Source: Ruminococcus sp. UBA3800 (GTDB lineage Bacteria > Bacillota > Clostridia > Oscillospirales > Ruminococcaceae). Taken from it: a DNA stretch of 6,107 bases. Location of the stretch: the NCBI GenBank assembly GCA_002368715.1, contig DFEO01000098.1, positions 1 through 6,107 on the forward strand. The letters run 5' to 3'. Below are positions 1 through 4,879 of this stretch, in pieces (positions within the stretch are counted from its first letter, which is position 1; every line of letters starts with the position of its first letter). Made by a program: the position numbers and the translations under genes. The notes under the pieces were generated by a model. The model saw only the letters and a program-made list of their open reading frames with translations, did not search any database and was not told where the DNA came from.

Positions 1-1784
1 GCCTTTTCTATCTCGTCAAACAGCACCACCCTTGCCGGCTTTTTTCTCACAGCCTCTGTCAGCACACCGCCGCTCTCAAATCCCACATATCCCGGCGGTG
101 AGCCTATAAGCTTTGATATGCTGTGCTTCTCGCTGTATTCGGACATATCCAGCCTGATAAGTCCGTCCTCACGGCCTGTCACGATCTTTGACAGCTCCCT
201 TGCGAGCAGTGTCTTTCCCACTCCTGGTGAGCCTGCAAACACAAAGCACCCGAGCGGTCTGCCCTTGGTGCCAAGCCCTGCGGCACCCCGCCTTACAGCT
301 CTGCAAAGTGCCTTCACCGCCTTGTCCTGACCTATGATCCTGCCGGACAGCTCCTGCTCTAGCTCTGCAAGAGTTTTCTCCTGTCCCTTTGCCACAGTCA
401 TTAGTCCCGTTCCTGATATCTCAGCCACGACCGCTTCGATATGCCGCCTTTCCAGCCTTGGTGTTATATGCTCGTTAGTGCTTGTGATAAGTGTCAGATA
501 GGTATCACGGTCTATCCTTCCTCCTATATAATCATCGAAAGCTGCCGACAGGCTGCGTCTTGACTGTGTGTCCGCTCCTTCCGTCACCGCAAGCGCACAG
601 GCTTCGTCAAGAACGTCTATCGCCTTGTCGGGAAAGGCTTTTCCGAAGATATAGCTGTCCGCCAGCTCTGCTGCCGCTTCCAGCATATCATTTGAGATCA
701 CGATCCCGTGGTGGCGCTCATATTTGGGCTTCAGTGAAGCCAGCATTTTAACTGCTGCCGCTTTATCGGGCTCACGCACCGTGACCATTGTAAAGCGTCT
801 GTCCATTGCACTGTCCTGCGCTATTGTCCTGCGGTATTCCTCAAATGTGGTCGCACCGATGATGTTTATCCCCGGTCTTGCCAGCTGGGGCTTCAGGATA
901 TTTGCCGCATCTATCGCTCCCTCTGCGGCTCCTGCTCCCATTATATTGTGTATCTCGTCGATAAACAGTATGATATTCCCGTCGGCTGCCGCATCATCAA
1001 GGCAGCCTTTCAGCCGTTCCTCAAAGTCACCCCTGTATTTTGCACCTGCCAGCAGCAGTGCAAGGTCGAGCGAAAATATCCTTTTTCTGCAAAGCATCTC
1101 GGGCACCTGCCCATTTGCTATCCTTACCGCCAGTGCTTCGGCGATTGCGGTCTTGCCAACACCTGCATCGCCCACCAGACAGGGGTTGTTCTTTGACCTT
1201 CTGCACAGTATACCTATCACCCGTCCCAGCTCCGCATCTCTGCCGACACAGCTGTCAAAGCGTTCATACTGTTCTTTTGCCGTCAGCTCCTTTGCAAAGC
1301 GGCAGAGCGATTTTAGCTTTTGCTTTTGTCTTTGCTCGCCGAACAGCAGGGGAGAGCACTGGGTCAGCAGCTTTCCTGTCTGCGCCTCAAAACCTTTGAG
1401 TATATCGCAGGCACAGCATTCGCCGCACCTTATCAGCCCTGCCAGAATATGCTCGCATTCGGCCTTTTCGCAAAACGTTGTCGCAGCTATCCTCAGCGCC
1501 TCTCTCAGCGACCATACGGCATTGTGTGTAAGGTCGTGACCTGTAAGCCTGCACGCTGTTCCCTTGCCAATAAGATATTCTATCCTCTTGCTCACGGCTG
1601 GAAAAGTCAGCCCCTGAGCTGCAAGGATAGTCTGGCAGCCGCTTTTTACGGCACAGCAGCCGGCCAGCAGGTGCTCCGTGCCAACATAGGTGTGTCCCAG
1701 CTTTCCGGCAAACGTCACGGCGTATTTCACAGTTTCCTTTGCTTGGTGAGAAAACCCGTCAAAATCAAATCCCTGAAAATTCAA
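1..1784 (-). CDS. ClpC/ClpA-type AAA+ unfoldase subunit (5' 594 codons; C-terminus outside window)
   Basis: ATP-driven unfoldase that would thread substrates into the ClpP protease or act as a disaggregase in the cytoplasm. Domains seen: Clp N-domain repeats (about residues 8-145, with FSHQAK and [11 protein letters not shown]); D1 with Walker A GDAGVGKT (205-212), pore loop [11 protein letters not shown] (249-259), Walker B ILFIDEIH (272-279), sensor-1-like [10 protein letters not shown] (310-319), arginine finger MDRRF (327-331) and [12 protein letters not shown] (384-395); D2 with Walker A GSPGVGKT (518-525), pore loop [11 protein letters not shown] (563-573) and Walker [10 protein letters not shown] (586-594). 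The rest of D2 lies beyond the left edge. The D1-D2 linker (about 397-448) is shorter than a normal ClpC middle domain and far shorter than that of ClpB, so ClpC or ClpA cannot be settled. The start is TTG at 1784: a TAA lies five codons upstream in frame, no ATG precedes the conserved N-domain, and AAAGGAGT sits just upstream. Cysteine is unusually frequent (20 in 594), including C105, C110, C120, C123, C124 and C126. Confidence 0.95.
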   Translation of the reverse strand, partial: MNFQGFDFDGFSHQAKETVKYAVTFAGKLGHTYVGTEHLLAGCCAVKSGCQTILAAQGLTFPAVSKRIEYLIGKGTACRLTGHDLTHNAVWSLREALRIAATTFCEKAECEHILAGLIRCGECCACDILKGFEAQTGKLLTQCSPLLFGEQRQKQKLKSLCRFAKELTAKEQYERFDSCVGRDAELGRVIGILCRRSKNNPCLVGDAGVGKTAIAEALAVRIANGQVPEMLCRKRIFSLDLALLLAGAKYRGDFEERLKGCLDDAAADGNIILFIDEIHNIMGAGAAEGAIDAANILKPQLARPGINIIGATTFEEYRRTIAQDSAMDRRFTMVTVREPDKAAAVKMLASLKPKYERHHGIVISNDMLEAAAELADSYIFGKAFPDKAIDVLDEACALAVTEGADTQSRRSLSAAFDDYIGGRIDRDTYLTLITSTNEHITPRLERRHIEAVVAEISGTGLMTVAKGQEKTLAELEQELSGRIIGQDKAVKALCRAVRRGAAGLGTKGRPLGCFVFAGSPGVGKTLLARELSKIVTGREDGLIRLDMSEYSEKHSISKLIGSPPGYVGFESGGVLTEAVRKKPARVVLFDEIEK

Positions 1785-1798
1785 ATGACCACTCCTTT
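1782..1798 (-). promoter_or_regulatory. Ribosome binding site and TTG start of the Clp gene
   Basis: Read on the minus strand, AAAGGAGT (1798-1791) is followed after six bases by TTG (1784-1782). The in-frame TAA four codons before the TTG rules out any start further upstream, and the conserved N-domain begins within the next ten codons. This decides the start and explains why a search for ATG starts misses the gene. Confidence 0.85.
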
Positions 1799-1849
1799 AT
1801 TCAGTGTGTCCCATTAGATTCTTGACCGTATTACTAAGTATATTCAAAA

Positions 1850-1860
1850 CAGACCGTCTG
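1850..1860. repeat. Short palindrome CAGAC-N-GTCTG upstream of the Clp gene
   Basis: A perfect 5+1+5 base palindrome lies 66 bases upstream of the Clp TTG start. On the minus strand it is followed by TATACT, the best -10-like hexamer before Clp, but no convincing -35 stands at the right distance. It could be an operator for the Clp gene; its small size makes chance plausible. Confidence 0.3.
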
Positions 1861-1883
1861 CTTTCATATCTTCGGTAACAAAT

Positions 1884-1913
1884 TTGCTCCCTTTGCATAT
1901 TCTGTAATATAAA
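1884..1913 (+). promoter_or_regulatory. Candidate sigma-A promoter of the Cys-rich peptide gene
   Basis: TTGCTC (1884-1889) and TATAAA (1908-1913) are separated by 18 bases. Transcription would start near 1920 and give a leader of about 40 bases. A perfect TATAAT at 1935-1940 has no -35 partner and would place the transcript start on top of the ribosome binding site, so I prefer the upstream pair. Confidence 0.4.
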
Positions 1914-1938
1914 GCAGAGGCAAACGCCCGGCTTTATA
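1908..1938. repeat. Inverted repeat TATAAAGC-N15-GCTTTATA before the Cys-rich peptide gene
   Basis: Two perfect 8-base arms (1908-1915 and 1931-1938) flank a 15-base centre. The left arm contains the proposed -10 element and the right arm lies in the leader, so a dimeric regulator bound here could block transcription. A hairpin in a longer transcript is the alternative. A smaller repeat, ATATT-CTGT-AATAT, sits just upstream at 1897-1910. Confidence 0.4.
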
Positions 1939-1959
1939 ATAAAACAAAGGAGAACGACT

Positions 1960-2073
1960 ATGAACGGTTACTGGTGGATCATCATTCTTATCCTCATCAT
2001 GTTCATGTGCTGCGGATGCGGAAACAACTGTGGCTGCGGTTGTAATGACGGCTGCGGATGCGGCTGTAACTGA
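1960..2073 (+). CDS. 37-aa peptide: hydrophobic N-terminal half, nine-cysteine tail
   Basis: I do not recognise a named family. The reading frame has an ideal ribosome binding site, AAAGGAG (1946-1952), seven bases before ATG. Residues 4-16 are an unbroken run of Y, W, I, L, M and F. From residue 17 on, almost only Cys, Gly and Asn occur: cysteines at 17, 18, 20, 24, 26, 28, 32, 34 and 36, giving repeated C-G-C-G-C units spaced by NN or ND-G. This suggests a peptide anchored in or at the membrane with a metal-binding or redox-active tail, by analogy with metallothionein-like Cys clustering; that is inference. The hydrophobic run is short for a full membrane span unless residues up to about 20 are included, and there is no lipobox. 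It is transcribed away from the Clp gene and towards degV. It is too short for common gene-calling cut-offs, but composition and ribosome binding site argue for a real gene. Confidence 0.75.
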   Translation: MNGYWWIIILILIMFMCCGCGNNCGCGCNDGCGCGCN

Positions 2074-2079
2074 GGCATG

Positions 2080-2107
2080 AAAAAACAGGGGCGGATCTCT
2101 CCGCTCC
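2080..2107 (-). terminator. Second (distal) minus-strand terminator after degV
   Basis: On the minus strand an 8-pair stem (2107-2100 with 2095-2088, one G-U pair, four-base loop) is followed by TG and then six T (2085-2080). It lies 70 bases past the degV stop, behind the first terminator, and ends seven bases from the peptide gene's stop. In the plus direction the same hairpin has no T-run. Confidence 0.75.
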
Positions 2108-2126
2108 TGCATACATATCCCACAGT

Positions 2127-2160
2127 AAAAAACGGCACTCCTGCGTCTGCAAAAGTGCCG
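2127..2160 (-). terminator. First (proximal) rho-independent terminator of degV
   Basis: On the minus strand CGGCACT (2160-2154 as AGTGCCG on plus) pairs perfectly with AGTGCCG (2139-2133), and six T (2132-2127) follow at once. An inner TGC/GCA pairing shortens the loop. It begins 17 bases after the degV stop codon and is the natural end of the kinase-trmL-degV transcript. Confidence 0.88.
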
Positions 2161-2177
2161 TGATACCGTTTATTCCG

Positions 2178-3056
2178 TTATCCTTTAGGGTGTGAAGACT
2201 TGAAGATGACACCTGTTACCTTCGGGCCTGCGTTAGTGGCTATCTCAGAGCCTATCTGATAAAAATCGGCAGGCGGATAGCCCATCTTCTTGGTCATTGC
2301 CTGAGCCATCTCATCTCTCACAGAGGAATCGCAGCCGTAAACGACAAGGTAAGGCGTCTGGGGGATCATCTCACCCTCGACCAGATCAACTATCTTCGGA
2401 ACGATAGCCTTGTCGCCTCTTATCTTTGCCTCGGTCACGATCTGATTGTCGTCTATCCTCATCACGGGCTTTAGCCCCATGACCTCTCCCACAAAAGCCG
2501 CAGCCGAGGGTATACGTCCCGACTTTCTGGCATACCTGAGCGAATACATAGCAAAGAAGATAACGCAGTTATCTACCCAATCTCTGATAAATGCCACTAT
2601 CTCGGCAGGGGCTGCGTTCTTCTGAGCTTTTTTTGCGCCCTCCACCACAGCATAGCCATAGCCTCCGGTATAGGAGCGGCCGTCTATGCAGTGTATATTG
2701 AACCTGCCCTTTGCTTCGGGGTGCTTTTCAAAGAAATCCTTGCTTGCCATAAGAGCATTTGAATAGGTGGAAGAGCCCTTTGCATTGATACTGGTATATA
2801 CCGCATCCGTATAGCCCTCTTCATAGACCTTTTCAAACACCTCCATAAACTCAAAGGCGGTGATCTGTGAGGTCATGGGTATCCCGTCATACTCATCGAG
2901 CATCTTATAAAAGCCCTCGTTGTCAAAGTCAACTCTCGACACATAGCTTTTCTCGCCGATAGTTACCTTGAACGGGATGACAAGAATATCATACTTTTCG
3001 GCATTCTCCTTCGAGATATCGCTTGCCGAGTCTGTAATAAGCTTTACCTTTGCCAT
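2178..3056 (-). CDS. DegV family protein (FakB-like fatty-acid-binding protein)
   Basis: DegV-family proteins bind a long-chain fatty acid in a cleft between two domains; the FakB members present it to the kinase FakA, which makes acyl-phosphate for phospholipid synthesis. At 292 residues the length is typical. Motifs seen: N-terminal TDSASD (8-13), MTSQ (61-64; the family has TSQPS), SSTYSNA (95-101; usually SGTYQSA), LRYARKSGRI (173-182; usually L-x-YL-K/R-K-GGRI), GLKPVMRI (194-201) and C-terminal GPKVTGVIF (277-285). The usual IDS is IDG here (124-126). The ATG at 3056 is supported by the family N-terminus, although the nearest AAGGAG is 12 bases away and a stronger AAAGGAGG lies beyond a hairpin. 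It is the last gene of the minus-strand run, 75 bases after trmL, and is closed by two terminators. No fakA is visible in the window, so the exact ligand and partner are unknown. Confidence 0.93.
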   Translation of the reverse strand: MAKVKLITDSASDISKENAEKYDILVIPFKVTIGEKSYVSRVDFDNEGFYKMLDEYDGIPMTSQITAFEFMEVFEKVYEEGYTDAVYTSINAKGSSTYSNALMASKDFFEKHPEAKGRFNIHCIDGRSYTGGYGYAVVEGAKKAQKNAAPAEIVAFIRDWVDNCVIFFAMYSLRYARKSGRIPSAAAFVGEVMGLKPVMRIDDNQIVTEAKIRGDKAIVPKIVDLVEGEMIPQTPYLVVYGCDSSVRDEMAQAMTKKMGYPPADFYQIGSEIATNAGPKVTGVIFKSSHPKG

Positions 3057-3092
3057 AAGTTTATCATACTCCTTGCGAAGTATGCCTCCTTT
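3057..3092 (-). promoter_or_regulatory. degV translation-initiation region with hairpin in the spacer
   Basis: Minus-strand order: AAAGGAGG (3092-3085), CATACT (3084-3079), eight-base loop that begins the AAGGAG site, AGTATG (3070-3065), eight bases, ATG (3056). CATACT and AGTATG pair perfectly. Folded, the hairpin would place the consensus AAAGGAGG eight bases from ATG; unfolded, the loop AAGGAG at 12 bases would have to serve. The sequence is seen; the regulatory effect is inferred. Confidence 0.45.
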
Positions 3093-3122
3093 CTAGGGGT
3101 CGATGTTTCTTATATCTGTTAC

Positions 3123-3139
3123 GGCGCTGCCTCAGCGCC
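3123..3139 (-). repeat. GC-rich hairpin across the trmL stop codon
   Basis: GGCGCTG (3123-3129) and CAGCGCC (3133-3139) form a perfect 7-pair stem with a three-base loop that includes part of the trmL TGA. No T-run follows on the minus strand, so it is not a standard terminator. It could protect the upstream mRNA end or reduce read-through into degV. Confidence 0.5.
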
Positions 3140-3647
3140 AGATATATTCAGTCAGCTTTCCCTCACGGCTGAGGTCAGGGTAGTCCCACTGCCTGAGGAC
3201 CTCATAAACACCGACAGCGACCGAATTTGAAACGTTGAGGCTCCTCAGCTCGTTTCTCATCGGTATCCTCACGCAGTCGTCAGGGTGTTCAAAGAGCAGC
3301 TTTTCCGGCAGTCCCTTGTCCTCACGCCCGAAAACAAGATAGGTGTTCTCGGTGTCCGGATAGTCCATCTCCGAGTGGACAGATCGCCCCTTTGTCGTGA
3401 AAAAGCGGAATGTCCCTTTGTTCTTCTCAAAGAACTCATCCAGGCTCTCATACTCATAAATCTCAAGCTTGTCCCAGTAGTCAAGACCTGCACGTTTGAG
3501 GTGCTTGTCGGTTATCTCAAAGCCGTAGGGTCTGACAAGGTGCAGTGCTGCTCCGGTGACAGCGCAGGTGCGGGAGATGTTTCCCGTGTTCTGCGGTATC
3601 TGCGGCTCGACCAGGACGATATTAAGTCTGTATATCTTTTTTTCCAT
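3132..3647 (-). CDS. trmL: tRNA (cytidine(34)-2'-O)-methyltransferase (SPOUT family)
   Basis: TrmL transfers a methyl group from S-adenosylmethionine to the 2'-hydroxyl of the wobble base (position 34) of leucine tRNAs in the cytoplasm, supporting accurate decoding. The 171-residue length fits the single-domain, trefoil-knotted family. The three SPOUT motifs are visible in order: EPQIPQNTGNISRTC (14-28) with the conserved Asn and Arg; LVFGREDKGLP (104-114); and IPMRNELRSLNVSNSVAVGVY (128-148), whose Leu-Asn-x-Ser-x-Ser segment forms the knot and cofactor site. The ATG at 3647 follows the kinase stop TAA by one base, and AGGA near the end of the kinase gene is placed to serve as ribosome binding site, so translational coupling is likely. 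I see no separate promoter. The product call is secure; the tRNA substrate is taken from the family. Confidence 0.95.
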   Translation of the reverse strand: MEKKIYRLNIVLVEPQIPQNTGNISRTCAVTGAALHLVRPYGFEITDKHLKRAGLDYWDKLEIYEYESLDEFFEKNKGTFRFFTTKGRSVHSEMDYPDTENTYLVFGREDKGLPEKLLFEHPDDCVRIPMRNELRSLNVSNSVAVGVYEVLRQWDYPDLSREGKLTEYIWR

Positions 3648-3648
3648 T

Positions 3649-4518
3649 TTATAGTTTCCTGTAATCCGACAATTCCTGATAGCCTGTCAGCCACGAAAGC
3701 TGACCCTCGAGCATAAGGCCCTCGGTCCAGGGCAGCTGATAGCTGTATGTCGTTTTTATACAAAGCTCCGTAAAGGCCGACGCTCTGTTTATAGCAACAG
3801 GCAGGCTGTCGCCCTTGAGTATCCCGCCGATAAGCACGGATGCGAACATATCGCCGGTCCCCGAATAATGAGCCGGCACATAGTCGTTAGCCACCTTCCA
3901 GAAGCTTCCGTTGTCTCTGTCAAACCCAACGGTAGACATCCCGCCGTTAGCAAGCTCGGCACTGGTTATAACGACCGTTCTGTTTCCTTTATCGGAAAGC
4001 CTTACCAGCCAGGACTTTATCTGGGTGTTCAGCATTGGCTTGGTAGGGAACTCCTCTCCGAGCAGGATAGCCGCCTCGGTAAGGTTAGGCGTTATGATGT
4101 CCGCCACAGTGACCAGCTCGCTCATCTTTTTGCAAAGCTTGTCGGTATAGGTAGCATACGCCTTTCCGCCGTCGCCCATAACAGGGTCAACGACCTTCAG
4201 CGAATCCGGGTAGGCTCTGAAAAACTCCAGACAGTGGTCTATCTGTTCCTCGCTCGCCATAAATCCGCTGTAAACGCAGTCAAAATGCGTCCCCATTTTT
4301 TTATAATGCTCAAGAGCCGGCTTCATATAGTCGGTCAGATCTCTCATAACGAACTCATCGTAGCCCGTATGAGCCGAGAGCACAGCCGTTGGCACGGGAC
4401 ACACCTGAACGCTCATTGCCGAAAGAACAGGTATTATCACAGTCAGCGAGCATCTGCCAAGTCCTGATATATCCTGAATTGCGGCGACCCGCTTTCCCGA
4501 GAGCATCACTCTATCCAT
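3649..4518 (-). CDS. Pyridoxal/pyridoxamine kinase, ribokinase family (PdxY/PdxK-like)
   Basis: Phosphorylates pyridoxal, pyridoxamine or pyridoxine with ATP in vitamin B6 salvage, in the cytoplasm. From the ATG at 4518 it has 289 residues, typical of the family. Seen: substrate-side N-terminal segment AAIQDISGLGRCSL (12-25), TAVLSAHTG (44-52), YSGFM (83-87), DPVMGDGG (111-118), TPNLTEA (143-149) and the catalytic ribokinase signature SGTGDMFAS (219-227) with Asp223 as expected base. The frame is open up to an ATG at 4611, but those extra 31 codons contain a consensus promoter (4544-4572) and are rich in Lys, unlike the family's N-terminus, so I reject that start. The ATG at 4506 (285 residues) is equally possible; neither has a strong ribosome binding site. 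It is the first gene of the run; trmL begins one base after its stop. The family also includes hydroxymethylpyrimidine kinases, but overall similarity favours B6. Confidence 0.9.
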   Translation of the reverse strand: MDRVMLSGKRVAAIQDISGLGRCSLTVIIPVLSAMSVQVCPVPTAVLSAHTGYDEFVMRDLTDYMKPALEHYKKMGTHFDCVYSGFMASEEQIDHCLEFFRAYPDSLKVVDPVMGDGGKAYATYTDKLCKKMSELVTVADIITPNLTEAAILLGEEFPTKPMLNTQIKSWLVRLSDKGNRTVVITSAELANGGMSTVGFDRDNGSFWKVANDYVPAHYSGTGDMFASVLIGGILKGDSLPVAINRASAFTELCIKTTYSYQLPWTEGLMLEGQLSWLTGYQELSDYRKL

Positions 4519-4543
4519 CCCTTCATAGCTTCCATACCACACT

Positions 4544-4572
4544 ATTATAACATACTTTTTTATTTTTTTCAA
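4544..4572 (-). promoter_or_regulatory. Consensus sigma-A promoter of the kinase-trmL-degV run
   Basis: Minus strand: TTGAAA (4572-4567), 17-base spacer, TATAAT (4549-4544), with an extended -10 TG-n at 4552-4550. Transcription should start near 4537, about 19 bases before the ATG at 4518. It is the best promoter sequence in the window on this strand. Confidence 0.85.
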
Positions 4573-4690
4573 TAGCGCCGCAGCTTTTTTTATCCATTTT
4601 GTTTTGTTCATTTTGACAGTAGATATCTGCCGCTTATTTTCAAATGATTTAACTTAAAAACAACGCATTCACGGGATTTCAGAGGCTCCT

Positions 4691-4714
4691 ACAAAATTGT
4701 TGACAGTATTTTGT
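4691..4714. repeat. Inverted repeat ACAAAAT-N10-ATTTTGT upstream of the cyclase promoter
   Basis: Perfect 7-base arms (4691-4697 and 4708-4714) are centred about 60 bases before the predicted cyclase transcription start, a position suited to an activator or upstream operator. The centre contains TTGACA (4700-4705), which lacks a matching -10. No regulator can be named. Confidence 0.4.
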
Positions 4715-4726
4715 TTAAAATGATGC

Positions 4727-4755
4727 TTGAAAGCGAAAACGTTTTATTGTATAAT
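4727..4755 (+). promoter_or_regulatory. Consensus sigma-A promoter of the diguanylate cyclase gene
   Basis: TTGAAA (4727-4732), 17-base spacer, TATAAT (4750-4755); transcription should start near 4762, giving a leader of about 118 bases. The spacer holds the palindrome AAAACGTTTT (4736-4745). The stretch 4727-4741 fits the degenerate catabolite-response (cre) consensus WTGNAANCGNWNNCW at every position but the last, though part of the fit is the -35 hexamer itself. Confidence 0.85.
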
Positions 4756-4765
4756 ATGTACAATA
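4745..4765. repeat. Operator-like palindrome over the -10 and start of the cyclase promoter
   Basis: TATTGTA (4745-4751), seven bases, TACAATA (4759-4765): perfect 7-base arms covering the -10 hexamer and the expected start site. A repressor dimer bound here would block RNA polymerase. The palindrome is seen; the regulator is unknown. Confidence 0.5.
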
Positions 4766-4815
4766 GAGTAATTTCAGATTTTATTAAATTGCTGAGTCTT
4801 TTGCATCATACGAAT

Positions 4816-4845
4816 GCAGTTTCAAAACTGCCGTGAACTGTTCAC
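4816..4845 (+). promoter_or_regulatory. Two adjacent hairpins/palindromes in the cyclase leader
   Basis: GCAGTT-TCAA-AACTGC (4816-4831) is a 6-pair stem with a four-base loop; GTGAAC-T-GTTCAC (4833-4845) follows after one base and can form a 5-pair stem with loop CUG. They lie 35 bases before the ATG. There is no T-run, and I do not see the conserved bases of a c-di-GMP riboswitch. Function unknown; a protein-binding site on DNA is also possible. Confidence 0.4.
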
Positions 4846-4879
4846 ATAATCGAATGAAAGATAAACAGAGGATCATCCA

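Noticed and set aside
724..1539. Plus-strand open frame of 271 codons
   Set aside because: It lies opposite the Clp gene, whose minus-strand frame shows continuous AAA+ motifs; the plus frame is Ser/Ala/Pro-rich low-complexity shadow.
1804..1821. Five-codon upstream frame MGHTE before the Clp start
   Set aside because: No ribosome binding site in front of it and too short to judge; more likely chance, although its TAA lies just before the Clp ribosome binding site.
1822..1827. GGTCAA half-site on the minus strand, a possible CtsR box before Clp
   Set aside because: CtsR needs a tandem heptad repeat; the second copy at the expected spacing does not match.
3868..4467. Plus-strand open frame of 199 codons
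   Set aside because: Antisense to the B6 kinase gene, whose conserved motifs fill this stretch on the other strand.
4700..4705. Perfect TTGACA as a -35 of the cyclase gene
   Set aside because: At 16-18 bases spacing only GATGCT, ATGCTT or TGCTTG is found; the TTGAAA/TATAAT pair downstream is far better.
4762..4879. c-di-GMP riboswitch in the cyclase leader
   Set aside because: The conserved core sequence and three-way stem arrangement of the known class is not visible.
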